DNA of 64,000 bases from Pseudidiomarina aestuarii (GCF_003987355.1 NZ_PIPR01000002.1:1-64000); one strand, 5' to 3'; counted from the stretch's first letter, positions 18,723-28,083 are shown. Numbers and translations are program-made. The notes: a model not told the origin generated them from the letters alone.

Positions 18723-20197
18723 TAAACATATCCTATGGTTACGGCGACAACGATGGCTGCAGCGGAGAGCCCAAGCAGGCCCAACTGAAAGCGCCAAATC
18801 TGCCGCACCCACGTGCCCCAGTCCAGTTTGACTGCGCCTAAGCAGCCAATCAACGAGGCCGATGTGGGAATAATAATATTGGTCAGTCCGTCACCCAGCT
18901 GAAATGCCAACACTGAAATCTGGCGGCTGACGCCAACCAAATCAGACAACGGTGCCATCAGTGGCATGGTCAACGCGGCTTGGCCGGATCCGGATGAGAT
19001 GAAGAAGTTAAACACCGATTGAAAGACCAGCATAAACAGTGCCGCAACGCCTGCCGAGAATTCGCCAATACCATTACCGGCATGATGCAAAATGGTATTG
19101 AGCACCGACGGTGAGGTCGGGTCATCGCCACCTAAGAGCAGTACCAGACCTTTGGCAAAGCCGACAATTAAGGCAGCCGGGAGTAAATCTTTGGCCCCTT
19201 GCTTGAATGCTTCCGCAGCGTCATTGGCAGTCATGCGTTTCCCGATAATCGCCCATAAGCCGCAGACCACGCCAATCACTAAAAACTGCGTCGCAAGCTC
19301 TGGAATGTAATAAGCGCGCGTCGTCACACCCCAAATAACCCACACTAAGCCGATTAAAAAGGTCAGCAGAATCAGCGTATCCAAATGGGTGTATGGTGAT
19401 TTGGGCTCACTGTCCGCCGGTGCGTTTGTGCTCTCGTTAGCACTCGCATTGGCTGTCATCGGTTGGCGAATTCGTGCTGCATAACGCAAGGTGTAGGCTA
19501 AACCAAAGCCGGTGAATATCACCCACAGAATACCGCGATAGCCAGCACCCGAGAGTAACGGTACTTCGGCAATACCTTGGGCAATCGCGACACTGAATGG
19601 GTTCATCCAGGAGGTCGCAAACCCAATTTGTGTCGCCACATAAGTGATCAACACCGTGGTAATGGCGTCATAGCCCAGTGTTCGCAGTACTGGCAGCAGC
19701 ACCAAGCAGAAGGCAATCGCCTCCTCGCCCATGCCAAAGATGGCACCGCCCAGCGAAAACAGCACAAACATGGTGATCAAAAATACTTGATTCAGTTTTT
19801 GTGTGCGCTGAATCAAAGCCAAGATGCCATGCTCGATAGAACGTGTTTGCAAAATAATGCCAAACGCCCCACCGACAACCAGAATAAAGGCAATCACTCC
19901 AATAGCAGAGCCCCACTTACTGCCAGAGACCATGCCCTCGAACGGCGCATTGGCAATGCCCATGTCGCCACCTTCGGCGAAGATCGGGCGCTGAAATGCG
20001 TCATCGGGTGCATACTGAAAGCTCGATGGGACAATAACTTCTCGTGTTTGTGGTTCGCCATCTATGATTCGTTCGACAGACTCCGTCGTAAACTGTCCAG
20101 CTGGCACCCACCATGCGGCGAGGCCAGCAGCCAACAGAATAAAGAATAAGATGACCAGCGCGTCAGGCATCCTGACGCGCGGTTGAGTAGCGTTCAT
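18722..20197 (-). CDS. yfcC: YfcC-family membrane transporter
   Basis: Polytopic inner-membrane protein of 491 residues with 11-13 predicted helices, related to YfcC/DcuC-type carriers (short-chain carboxylate and amino-acid antiporters). The N-terminus PDALVILFFILLAAGLAAWWVPAG and the C-terminal SGSGQAALTMPLMAPL are typical of the family. It lies between the TonB receptor gene (12-nt gap) and iadA (1-nt overlap). From context it may import beta-Asp-Arg dipeptide or exchange amino acids; the substrate is not shown by sequence. Confidence 0.82.
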   Translation of the reverse strand: MNATQPRVRMPDALVILFFILLAAGLAAWWVPAGQFTTESVERIIDGEPQTREVIVPSSFQYAPDDAFQRPIFAEGGDMGIANAPFEGMVSGSKWGSAIGVIAFILVVGGAFGIILQTRSIEHGILALIQRTQKLNQVFLITMFVLFSLGGAIFGMGEEAIAFCLVLLPVLRTLGYDAITTVLITYVATQIGFATSWMNPFSVAIAQGIAEVPLLSGAGYRGILWVIFTGFGLAYTLRYAARIRQPMTANASANESTNAPADSEPKSPYTHLDTLILLTFLIGLVWVIWGVTTRAYYIPELATQFLVIGVVCGLWAIIGKRMTANDAAEAFKQGAKDLLPAALIVGFAKGLVLLLGGDDPTSPSVLNTILHHAGNGIGEFSAGVAALFMLVFQSVFNFFISSGSGQAALTMPLMAPLSDLVGVSRQISVLAFQLGDGLTNIIIPTSASLIGCLGAVKLDWGTWVRQIWRFQLGLLGLSAAAIVVAVTIGYV

Positions 20198-20209
20198 GCG
20201 CTTGCTCCG

Positions 20210-22984
20210 TTAGAACCGGTAGGTCGCACTCAAACGATAGAAGCGGCCCATGGTGTCATGATTGTAGTGATCGACATTGGCACTGGTTCCAAAAGCGGTC
20301 GGTGCTTCACGGTCGAACAAGTTTTCGATACTAAGCCGAAGCGTCAGATCGCGACTGACATCATAGCCTACATGTGCGTTCACTTTTGTCCAGCTCGGCA
20401 CTTGTCGATTGGCGCTAATTCCCAAACGGTCTAACTCGCTTTGGTTTAAGCCTTCGATATTGTCGTTGTATGCAGACGTATATTGCGCACTGACGCCACC
20501 GAACCAGTCATCACCACTCCAGCGTAAGCGACTGGTGATAATGGTATCTGGGTAACGCCAGTCACCGGCCAACTCCTCAATATCCGCTTCCTGTGATAAC
20601 TGCCGTTCAAAGCTGAACAAATGGGTGGCATCGACCGTCCAACGTAAGCTGCCCATATCGTTCATGTCGAAATAATGGGTGTAGGTTACGTCCAAACCGT
20701 CGGTTTCTTGCTTGCCGAGGTTTTGCAACTGTAGATGAATGTCACCGGCAATGCGGCTATCAATCACACCGACGCCATTGTCACATTCTTCAAAACCAAT
20801 CCCCTCGTTCAGGGTGGCTGGTAATTCACCACACTTGCGCAAGTCTGGGTCGGTTAAGCTGCGTAGCAACAAGAACTCGCCATCGACGCCAACAATGTTG
20901 TCGTGCTCAAAGCGCCAGTAATCAACGGTTAAGGTGATGTCACGCGACGCGCTCCAGGCAAAACCCGCGTTATAAGACTTCGCTTCTTCCGCTTCGAGGT
21001 TTTCATTTCCGAACACTTTGGTCAGGAAGGTGTTGTCTACATCGCCTTCAAAGCAGTAGTTGCCAATAAATTCAGGCTTACAATCCAGCACAAAGGAACT
21101 CAAGGTCACTTCAGCACCCACTTGTGAGAGTGACGGAGCGCGGAATGACTCGGCAAAGGATGCCCGTAAAATCAAGTCATCGGTCGCCGTGTAGCGGAAG
21201 GTCGCTTTCGGGTTGAAGTCGCCACCGAAGTCATCGTAATGGTCATAACGGCCGGCCAATTGCAGATCGAGCTTCTCAGTAATCGGCACAAACAGCTCAC
21301 CGAATACCGCCCATTGATCCCGCTCGGCGCTGGCACCGGTCGAACCAAAGCCAATCACACCTGGGTCATAGTTGTTCTCAAAAGTACCGCGCGCAATCGG
21401 GTCAGGCGTATCGGTAATTTCCTCGCGACGGAATTCAGCACCCCAAGCCGCAGAAACGATGCCCGCATCGACATCAAATAACTCACCCGACATTTTGAAA
21501 TCAAGACCCAACAACGTGGATTCACCGTTGCGCGGGACGCGCTCTTCAATCAAGCCGAGCACTTGTTCGTTGCCTGTTTGGCCATCGAACGGGTTAAACC
21601 AGATACCACCCTCCGATGGGCTACAGCCCAGAGAGCCATCTGCACAGAGCTCGCCTAATAGCGCAGCTTGGAACTTGTCTTCATTGATAATTCCAGCTTC
21701 AGCACGCTGCTCGGATTCGCTGCGTGAATAGCTGATTGCCGCTTCCCAGTCCCAGGCTCCGACATAACCATTCAGGCCGGTTACAATGCGATAAGCGGTA
21801 GTTTGGTTGCTGATAGTACGACCGTCGGCAAAGCGACCCCAAGTGAGAATGCGGTCATCTGGTGCGAAACCGAGATCATCGTATAAAGCGTCGTAACGAG
21901 CTTTGAGTTCGTCTGGGAAATCTGGATGGTCATAGGCCACCTCAAAGCCGCTGAACGGCGCGCCGGTTGAATTGCTGGTGGACTTGGTTTGGCCCCACAT
22001 GATTTCGGTAAACCAATTCATGGTGCCCACTTGGGTGTTCAGATTTAAGCCTGCGCCGAGTTGCTCTAGGTCAGCATAGGTCGGTACCACCGCGTTTTGA
22101 TTATACTCACAGTACTCACCAAACGAGCTGGTAGGGAAACCTTCGCGACCGTCATAACGAAGGTTGTCCGGACACGACTGTTCGACATAGTCGATGTCAT
22201 CAAAGAACAAGGTGTTAAAGCTTGGGTAGATACCTTGCTGGCTCGGGAAAAAGCTCGTGGCGGTTTGCTCGCGGTCGCGGTCATACAAGGCATTGCGTTT
22301 GTAGTAGTCCAAGTAAGCGGTGACGTTGGTATCGCCAATATTGGTGCCGCCTACGAGGTTGAGATTGACCTTGTCATCGGAGCTACTGGCTTGGGAGTTG
22401 CCGTAACCGGCATTGATTTCAAAGCCTTCGTAATCCTTTTTCAGGATGTAGTTGATAACCCCAGCAATAGCGTCTGCACCGTAGGTAGCTGAGGCGCCGT
22501 TAGCGAGTATTTCAATACGCTCAATGGCGGCAAGTGGAATGCTGTTGATATCGACAAAGTTTTCGAAGTTATTGGCAAATGAGCTGGCGCTAATACGGCG
22601 ACCATTGACCAACGTCAGTGTGCTCGATGCGCCCAGTCCGCGCAGCGAGGCCGCTGCTTGGCCCACAGGTGAATCGCCTTGCAGTGCGCCGCTGGAGCTG
22701 GTGTTGAAGCTACCGCTGCCGCCGCGTGTTTGCGCAACATACTTGAGTAGATCGCTGATGGTATCAGCCGGTGAGTTGGCAATTTCTTCGGCGTCGATGA
22801 CGGTAAGTGGTTGTGCGCCTTCTAAGTCGACGCCTTTGATTTGTGAGCCCGTAACTTGAATTCGTTCGTCTGCTTCGGTCTCGGTGGTATCCGCAGTTTC
22901 AGCTTGCAGCGCAAGTGCCACCGGTGAGAGTGCGAAGGTTGCGAGTGCCGCTAAGGTTGCGGTCGTGGTTGTGTTGATAGACAT
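20210..22984 (-). CDS. TonB-dependent outer-membrane receptor, cyanophycin-cluster associated
   Basis: The 924-residue protein has a signal peptide, a TonB-box region (ADERIQVTGSQIKG), a plug domain (LTVIDAEEI...VNGRRIS) and a 22-strand barrel ending in aromatic YRF. It is of the large type used for peptides and sugars rather than the short siderophore type. AGGG lies 6 nt before the ATG. It is first in a minus-strand operon with yfcC and iadA and diverges from the cyanophycinase gene. Import of cyanophycin-derived dipeptides or oligomers is inferred from context. Confidence 0.88.
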   Translation of the reverse strand: MSINTTTTATLAALATFALSPVALALQAETADTTETEADERIQVTGSQIKGVDLEGAQPLTVIDAEEIANSPADTISDLLKYVAQTRGGSGSFNTSSSGALQGDSPVGQAAASLRGLGASSTLTLVNGRRISASSFANNFENFVDINSIPLAAIERIEILANGASATYGADAIAGVINYILKKDYEGFEINAGYGNSQASSSDDKVNLNLVGGTNIGDTNVTAYLDYYKRNALYDRDREQTATSFFPSQQGIYPSFNTLFFDDIDYVEQSCPDNLRYDGREGFPTSSFGEYCEYNQNAVVPTYADLEQLGAGLNLNTQVGTMNWFTEIMWGQTKSTSNSTGAPFSGFEVAYDHPDFPDELKARYDALYDDLGFAPDDRILTWGRFADGRTISNQTTAYRIVTGLNGYVGAWDWEAAISYSRSESEQRAEAGIINEDKFQAALLGELCADGSLGCSPSEGGIWFNPFDGQTGNEQVLGLIEERVPRNGESTLLGLDFKMSGELFDVDAGIVSAAWGAEFRREEITDTPDPIARGTFENNYDPGVIGFGSTGASAERDQWAVFGELFVPITEKLDLQLAGRYDHYDDFGGDFNPKATFRYTATDDLILRASFAESFRAPSLSQVGAEVTLSSFVLDCKPEFIGNYCFEGDVDNTFLTKVFGNENLEAEEAKSYNAGFAWSASRDITLTVDYWRFEHDNIVGVDGEFLLLRSLTDPDLRKCGELPATLNEGIGFEECDNGVGVIDSRIAGDIHLQLQNLGKQETDGLDVTYTHYFDMNDMGSLRWTVDATHLFSFERQLSQEADIEELAGDWRYPDTIITSRLRWSGDDWFGGVSAQYTSAYNDNIEGLNQSELDRLGISANRQVPSWTKVNAHVGYDVSRDLTLRLSIENLFDREAPTAFGTSANVDHYNHDTMGRFYRLSATYRF

Positions 22985-23377
22985 AACTATCCCTCTGAAT
23001 GCTTCTTATGATTTTTATAACTCAGGCACAGCTGTCGACACGCTCTTGGCGCAACAATGTAGCTCAGCACGATGCTCTGAGGATCTGGAATCTGGAAGAA
23101 GTCGAAGACGTGAAGCCCTCGTGATAATCCCTACGGATTATCGCGAAACGCTATTCGTCCCACCATTCGGAGAGATAGAAGTTACGGTAGTGGTATGCGC
23201 TTAAGCGACATGCTTTTTTCAACATACTCTGGCCTCCGTAATTCCTGTTTTGGTGTGAATTGAGTTGTAAACTTACAGCTCGATTGGTTGTCATAAGTTG
23301 ACTGTATTAATAATTAGCATTAGGTTGTGCGGCTGTCAATTGAGCCAAAACAGAAGTAGCGGTGAAGGAGTAGGTTA
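22985..23377. promoter_or_regulatory. 393-bp divergent control region with a 26-nt palindrome
   Basis: No gene is seen here. At 23120-23145 an 11-bp inverted repeat (GATAATCC-CTAC-GGATTATC extended by CGT/GCG) could be an operator or an RNA hairpin. A TTGACT near 23300 is a possible -35 for the cyanophycinase gene without a good -10. The region separates and probably co-regulates the TonB receptor and cyanophycinase genes. Confidence 0.5.
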
Positions 23378-25084
23378 ATGAGTAACAAAGTTTGTAAGGT
23401 ACTGCAGGGTGTCGCGGGAGCGCTGGCGTGCTTGCCAATGCTGGCTATGGCGCAGTCTGCAGAGGCTGAGCGCAGTGGCCCAGACTACCAATTGTTACTT
23501 GCTGGTGGCGCACTTTCCATCTGTTCGAGTATGGCCGCAAATAATTGTGACGAGGGTGGCTGGATCGACAATGAAGTGATGCGTGTCGACCGTTACATCA
23601 ACCTTTCTGACAAATATACCAAGCCACTTCTTGATGACGACTATTGGCCGTTTAACCGTCGTGAAACACGCGATGAAGTGCGCGAAGCACTCGAAATTAT
23701 TCGTGAACGTGTGAACGAAGACATTATGCCAGAGCGCGTGTTTGTGGATGAATTTACCCGTCGTGCCACCCAATATTTATACGAGAATTTAAGTGATTCG
23801 GAGTGGAATTTAATCCTCGATCATTTGGAAATGCCAGTGCCTGCGGGCATGCAAGAACAAGTGAATGTTGCCGAGTCACTGAACAAGGAAGCGGTTGGCG
23901 TGTTTGAGGAGTTTGTGGCGCAGGCTGAAAAGGTTCGTGGCACTGTTGCTGGTGGTGAAGACAAACCACGCATTGCCGTGATTACTGCTTCTGCGCGTGA
24001 CCCTTATGACGCGGTCGATTTTTACGTGAACTTATTTGCTGAGCTTGGCGCTGAAGCGCAGTGGCTGCCGATTGATGCGGCGGTGTATGAAGCGCAGCGC
24101 AGTGGTAAATGTGATGCGATTAATGAGATCCGTGAAGAGCAGTTTGGCGCTTGGGATCGCAGCCGTGTGCATTCGGAGAAATACCAACAGCAAGTGGAAT
24201 TCTGTAAGCGTGCTGGCGCCGGAATCGAGATGATTGAGAACGTCGATGCCGTATTTATCAACGGCGGCGACCAGAACCTTACGCGCAAAGCATTGCTGAA
24301 TCCATTGAGCCAACCGTCACCCTTGTTGACCGAAATATACTCGCGGGTGAGCAGCGGTAACTTTGTGGTGGGCGGCACCAGTGCAGGTACTGCCGTGATG
24401 ACCGCGAAGTCGATGATCACCAATGGCACCTCTGCAGAAGCGTTGAAGGCGGGTGCACGAGCAGCGGAACCACCGGTACCTGGCTGTAACAACAACGATT
24501 CGTGTCCGCGTGATATGAATCAAGACACGCTCACGTACCACCCACTCGGTGGCATCGGTTTGTTCCCATACGCGATTCTGGATACCCACTTTTCTGAGCG
24601 CGGCCGGCAAGCGCGGTTAATGCGCCTCGCCGCTGAAACTTTCACGCCCATGGCGATTGGCGTCGATGAAACGACCGCGCTGCAAGTGAACGTGTTGCGC
24701 AATGAGTTTCGGGTGATTGGTGAACGCGGAGTGTTCTTTGTTGTAGGCGCACAGCAAGCGACAAACGCCGTGGCATCAACCTTTCATTATTTGACCTCAG
24801 GGGCGTCGGGCCGCATTAGCGATCAAGATATCAATGCGGTGCGCTTCGCAACGGATGGTGACATTGTTCAAACCGAACCCACCACGCGCTTCCTAGATGA
24901 CCGTGGCATGATTGATTCAATGCGGTTGCTATGTCGTGATCGCAAGCAGTTCAACTTGCTGCAGGGTGAATATCGGTTGACGGTATTAGCGGATGACAAC
25001 ACCCGCTCACAGATCTCAGGCGGCGAGTGTCAGGTCATGAATGGCCGAGTAGGGATAGCGCTGGAAACCCCAGAGAAATTCTAA
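23378..25084 (+). CDS. Secreted cyanophycinase (peptidase family S51)
   Basis: Hydrolyses cyanophycin (multi-L-arginyl-poly-L-aspartate) to beta-Asp-Arg dipeptides. It has a signal peptide ending AMAQS, so it acts outside the cytoplasm, like extracellular cyanophycinases of heterotrophs. Family motifs are ITASARDPYD, VFINGGDQ (preceding the active site) and the nucleophile elbow GGTSAGTAVM with Ser near residue 336, then LDTHFSERGR. At 568 residues it is much longer than cyanobacterial CphB (about 270) because of an N-terminal extension (30-195) I do not recognise. GGAG precedes the ATG. Confidence 0.9.
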   Translation: MSNKVCKVLQGVAGALACLPMLAMAQSAEAERSGPDYQLLLAGGALSICSSMAANNCDEGGWIDNEVMRVDRYINLSDKYTKPLLDDDYWPFNRRETRDEVREALEIIRERVNEDIMPERVFVDEFTRRATQYLYENLSDSEWNLILDHLEMPVPAGMQEQVNVAESLNKEAVGVFEEFVAQAEKVRGTVAGGEDKPRIAVITASARDPYDAVDFYVNLFAELGAEAQWLPIDAAVYEAQRSGKCDAINEIREEQFGAWDRSRVHSEKYQQQVEFCKRAGAGIEMIENVDAVFINGGDQNLTRKALLNPLSQPSPLLTEIYSRVSSGNFVVGGTSAGTAVMTAKSMITNGTSAEALKAGARAAEPPVPGCNNNDSCPRDMNQDTLTYHPLGGIGLFPYAILDTHFSERGRQARLMRLAAETFTPMAIGVDETTALQVNVLRNEFRVIGERGVFFVVGAQQATNAVASTFHYLTSGASGRISDQDINAVRFATDGDIVQTEPTTRFLDDRGMIDSMRLLCRDRKQFNLLQGEYRLTVLADDNTRSQISGGECQVMNGRVGIALETPEKF

Positions 25085-25089
25085 AGACG

Positions 25090-25165
25090 TTGTTCGTTAA
25101 TCGTTGTTCGTTGTTCGTGAGCCTCGTGGTTGTCTTGGGTTTATCGAACAACGACTAACGACCAA
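25090..25165. repeat. Heptad inverted repeat between convergent genes
   Basis: The left arm TTGTTCG, TTAATCG, TTGTTCG (plus a further TTGTTCG) faces a right arm whose reverse complement is TTGGTCG, TTAGTCG, TTGTTCG. The arms pair over 21 bp with two mismatches and flank a 27-nt spacer. The element fills the gap between the cyanophycinase and pyrE stop codons and could serve as a bidirectional terminator or mRNA 3' end, though no T-run follows. Confidence 0.85.
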
Positions 25166-25170
25166 CGCTC

Positions 25171-25818
25171 TTACGCGCTTATTCCGTACTTGGCGCGATA
25201 TGCCTCTACCGCTGGCAGATACTGCTCGAACTCCGGCTCCTGACGGACGAATTCAATCACGTCGTTCAGCGATACGATGCTGATGACCGTTGCGCCGTAA
25301 TCACGTTCCACTTCTTGAATTGCGCTTAGTTCGCCTTTGCCTTTCTCTTGTCGATCGAGGGCGATCAACACGCCCGCGAGTTGTGCGTTGTTGGCTTGCA
25401 CAATCTCCATCGACTCACGAATAGCCGTACCTGCGGTGATCACATCGTCGACCAGCATTACTCGACCTTGCAGCGGTGAACCGACTAAGTTGCCGCCTTC
25501 GCCATGGTCTTTTTTCTCTTTGCGATTAAAGCAGTACGGAACATCTTTTTGGTAGGTATCGAACAGGGCGATGGCTGCTGCAGTGGCAATGGGAATACCC
25601 TTATACGCCGGACCAAATAGCAAGTCATATTCCACACCGCTGTCTTGCAGCGCCGCAGCATAAAAGCGGCCCAGCCGCGCCAAATCAGAGCCTTGATTAA
25701 ACAATCCAGCGTTAAAAAAGTAAGGACTTACTCGCCCTGATTTCAGCGTAAATTCACCAAACTTCAGTACCCCGCGCCCCAGCGCGAACTGAATAAACTC
25801 TTTCTGATATGACTTCAT
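25171..25818 (-). CDS. pyrE: Orotate phosphoribosyltransferase
   Basis: Fifth step of pyrimidine synthesis: orotate plus PRPP gives orotidine 5'-phosphate. The 215-residue cytosolic enzyme shows the PRPP-binding motif [13 protein letters not shown] near residues 119-131, and FGPAYKGIP. The order rph-pyrE next to yicC is the common gammaproteobacterial arrangement. Here a heptad element separates rph and pyrE. Confidence 0.97.
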   Translation of the reverse strand: MKSYQKEFIQFALGRGVLKFGEFTLKSGRVSPYFFNAGLFNQGSDLARLGRFYAAALQDSGVEYDLLFGPAYKGIPIATAAAIALFDTYQKDVPYCFNRKEKKDHGEGGNLVGSPLQGRVMLVDDVITAGTAIRESMEIVQANNAQLAGVLIALDRQEKGKGELSAIQEVERDYGATVISIVSLNDVIEFVRQEPEFEQYLPAVEAYRAKYGISA

Positions 25819-25842
25819 GGAAAACCTCTGAGAGCGTTACTT

Positions 25843-25940
25843 GCTACTAGATATTAGCTACTCGAAAACCGAAACCTGTCGCGACGGTGTGCAAAGGGGT
25901 TTGCTAATAGCTAATATCCAGTAGCTAGTAGCAAACCCCT
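25843..25940. repeat. Heptad inverted-repeat element between pyrE and rph
   Basis: The left arm (CTACTAG, ATATTAG, CTACTCG; 25844-25864) faces a right arm CTAATAG, CTAATAT, CCAGTAG, CTAGTAG (25904-25931). The arms are inverted copies differing by one 7-bp unit. A perfect 12-bp inverted repeat, AGGGGTTTGCTA / TAGCAAACCCCT (25895-25906 and 25929-25940), encloses the right arm and could form the rph terminator or attenuator. The left arm is identical over 22 bp to the reverse complement of 2276-2297. Confidence 0.85.
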
Positions 25941-25946
25941 CAGGCG

Positions 25947-26660
25947 CTACGCGAGAGCGGCGCGCTGCTGATCCATTAGCTCGCGAATTGCATGCCGAGC
26001 CAGCTCCAACATCTCATTCATTTCTTCGAACGAGAACGGCTCACCTTCAGCAGTGCCTTGTACTTCAATCAGTTTGCCGTCTTCGGTCATGACGACGTTC
26101 ATGTCTGTTTCCGCTTTTGAATCTTCCGGGTAATCCAGGTCAGCCACTGGCGTGCCGTTGTACATACCCACAGAAATAGCGGCGACCAAACCCTTCAACG
26201 GATTCGACTTCACCAGCTTCTCTTTGCGCATCCAGTTCAGTGCATCGACTAATGCCACGCAGGCACCGGTAATGGAGGCCGTGCGGGTGCCGCCATCGGC
26301 CTGGAGCACGTCACAGTCAATCGTGATGGTGTTTTCGCCAAGCGCCGATAGGTCAACACAGGCACGCAACGATCGGCCAATCAGGCGCTGAATTTCCACC
26401 GTGCGACCACCTTGTTTGCCGCGCGCAGCTTCACGATCCATCCGCGAATGCGTCGAGCGTGGCAGCATGCCGTACTCAGCTGTAACCCAACCCTGACCCT
26501 TGCCTTTCAAGAAGCGCGGGACACTTTTGTCGACGCTCGCCGTGCACAACACTTTGGTGTCGCCAAACTCAATCAACACCGAGCCTTCGGCGTGTCGCGT
26601 GTAATTCCGGGTAATGGTTACCGGGCGAATTTGTTGCGAAGTACGACCGCTTGGACGCAT
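25947..26660 (-). CDS. rph: Ribonuclease PH
   Basis: Phosphorolytic 3'-5' exoribonuclease that trims tRNA 3' ends; a cytosolic hexamer. The 237 residues have the family hallmarks RPSGR at the N-terminus, [21 protein letters not shown] and [19 protein letters not shown]. The length and C-terminus look intact. AAGGAG precedes the ATG. It is divergent from yicC. A TATAAT on the minus strand at 26702-26707 is a likely -10. Confidence 0.97.
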   Translation of the reverse strand: MRPSGRTSQQIRPVTITRNYTRHAEGSVLIEFGDTKVLCTASVDKSVPRFLKGKGQGWVTAEYGMLPRSTHSRMDREAARGKQGGRTVEIQRLIGRSLRACVDLSALGENTITIDCDVLQADGGTRTASITGACVALVDALNWMRKEKLVKSNPLKGLVAAISVGMYNGTPVADLDYPEDSKAETDMNVVMTEDGKLIEVQGTAEGEPFSFEEMNEMLELARHAIRELMDQQRAALA

Positions 26661-26817
26661 GCTGCGCTCCTTAACTTGTCTTGGATAATTTTCGGGCTGG
26701 CATTATATCAGAACCTTTTGCAGTTTGCGCCGCTGCACAGGTGATGTGCTTACTTTCTGTTGGTCGCGGGTTGAGGTACACTGAGCGCTGCTAAATTTGA
26801 GGTAGTGAGGGTACGAC

Positions 26818-27681
26818 ATGATTCAAAGTATGACCGGATATGCGCGGCATGAGATGAAAGCCGAGTGGGGCAATGCGGTGTGGGAAATGCGCTCGGTCAA
26901 TCAGCGCTTTTTGGAAACCTACTTCCGGTTGCCAGAGTCATTTCGTAGCCTAGAGAACAACTTGCGTGAACGTCTGCGGAAGCAATTGCAGCGTGGCAAG
27001 GTGGAATGTTCACTGCGTTTGACCATTGAACAAGGCGGACAAACCTCGCTCAACCTCAATGAAGAACTCGCCAAAAGTGTCATTTCATCCGCGAATTGGG
27101 TCGCGAATCAGTCCGCTAGTGCCGTGTTGAATCCCATTGATGTGTTGCGCTGGCCAGGTGTGGTTGCGCAGCAAGAAGACGACATGGACACCATTCAAGC
27201 CGACGTGCTCACCGCCTTTGAAACCACATTGGCAGAATTTATCGAGAACCGCGAAAGCGAAGGTGCCGCATTGCAGCGCTTGCTCGAAGAGCGACTCGAA
27301 GGCGTGTCTGAGCGTGCCGGATTTGTCCGTACCCACATGCCAGAAGTGATGAAGTGGCAGCGTGAGCGCCTCATGACGCGCCTCGAAGAAGCCAAAGTTG
27401 AACTCGACCCACAACGCCTTGAAGCCGAAATGGTCATGCTGGCGCAGAAAGTCGACGTTGCCGAAGAGCTCGACCGCCTCGATGCCCACGTCAAAGAAAC
27501 CCAAAAAATCCTCCGCAAAGGTGGCGCCTGTGGCCGCCGTCTCGACTTCATGATGCAAGAGTTCAACCGCGAAGCGAACACCCTCGGCTCCAAGTCCATC
27601 AACGCCGACATCACCGCCGCCGCCGTCGACCTCAAGGTCCTCATCGAGCAAATGCGCGAGCAGATCCAGAATGTCGAGTGA
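26818..27681 (+). CDS. yicC: YicC-family endoribonuclease / stress protein
   Basis: The 287-residue protein begins MIQSMTGYAR, the invariant YicC start, and ends with the DUF1732 region GGACGRRLDFMMQEFNREANTL and EQMREQIQNVE. E. coli YicC is an endoribonuclease implicated in sRNA turnover. Its 3' end is a known integration site for mobilizable islands. Here the last codons form the left copy of a direct repeat whose right copy, encoding QIQNIE and a stop, lies 12.7 kb away at 40319. The protein seems intact despite the insertion. Confidence 0.96.
   Translation: MIQSMTGYARHEMKAEWGNAVWEMRSVNQRFLETYFRLPESFRSLENNLRERLRKQLQRGKVECSLRLTIEQGGQTSLNLNEELAKSVISSANWVANQSASAVLNPIDVLRWPGVVAQQEDDMDTIQADVLTAFETTLAEFIENRESEGAALQRLLEERLEGVSERAGFVRTHMPEVMKWQRERLMTRLEEAKVELDPQRLEAEMVMLAQKVDVAEELDRLDAHVKETQKILRKGGACGRRLDFMMQEFNREANTLGSKSINADITAAAVDLKVLIEQMREQIQNVE
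27659..27681. other. Left attachment repeat (attL-like) at the yicC terminus
   Basis: AGCAGATCCAGAA-TG-TCGAGT-GA, where the final TGA is the yicC stop. It matches the right copy at all positions except two internal bases and the last two (19 of 23). Confidence 0.75.
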
Positions 27682-27691
27682 TTTGCAATAA

Positions 27692-27714
27692 AGCCTGACG
27701 TTTTGCGTCAGGCT
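27692..27714. terminator. Terminator hairpin after yicC
   Basis: A 9-bp stem, AGCCTGACG / CGTCAGGCT, with a TTTTG loop, lies between yicC (+) and the minus-strand lipoprotein gene. It is just inside the island, so it is probably supplied by the element; the native yicC terminator would be the one at 40370. Confidence 0.7.
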
Positions 27715-27717
27715 CTG

Positions 27718-28030
27718 TTAATTGATTTGTCGAAGAGTTCCCATCTCGGTGCGTGCAGTGTTCGGTCCGGTCATCGTGTAGCGCATTGTCATACCTTCTG
27801 CAAATTCGCTGACATAAGTTACGAGCACGTCACGACCTTCCATCTCATATTTGACTTTCTCAATGACACCAAGAGTCTCGGTTTCCCCATCGCGGAACGT
27901 TATAGTCATTGGCGCATAACCTGACATGCGCCAAGTTCCCTCCAGTGGTCCAGGGCTTGATTTTCCGCTACATGCTGAGACCGAGTAGAATGATCAAAAC
28001 AAGAATTAAGCTTTGTGCGTGATTTTTCAT
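27718..28030 (-). pseudogene. Small lipoprotein gene with a 2-nt frameshift
   Basis: From ATG 28030, with AAGGATTT upstream, the frame encodes a signal peptide, MKNHAQSLILVLIILLGLS, then hits TAG. In the next frame a lipobox context (SAC-SGK) continues into 90 or so residues (EGTWRMSGYAPMTITFRDGE...MGTLRQIN). Restoring one GC dinucleotide at AGCATGT (giving AGCGCATGT, near 27971-27977) would join them as ...LGLSAC. The mature part looks like a small lipocalin-like or beta-rich lipoprotein of unknown role. It is either a true pseudogene or a sequencing indel in a GCGC run. Confidence 0.65.
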
Positions 28031-28083
28031 GTTAAATCCTTTTGAAGTTATCCTTGGAGCTACGCTGCATTTTCAATCATATT

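Noticed and set aside
22884-23204. Plus-strand frame crossing the TonB receptor start and the divergent region
   Set aside because: Most of it is antisense to the signal-peptide region of the receptor. No ribosome binding site or family match.
23293-23340. A strong sigma-70 promoter for the cyanophycinase gene from the TTGACT at about 23300
   Set aside because: At 17 bp spacing the -10 position reads TAGGTT, too poor to call with confidence.
27085-27651. A 188-codon minus-strand frame opposite yicC
   Set aside because: It is a shadow of the yicC codon pattern, with low-complexity Phe/Gly/Val-rich translation and no start signal.
27682-28083. An integrase or excisionase gene next to attL
   Set aside because: No frame in this stretch encodes a tyrosine recombinase signature or a small helix-turn-helix protein; only the broken lipoprotein gene is present.
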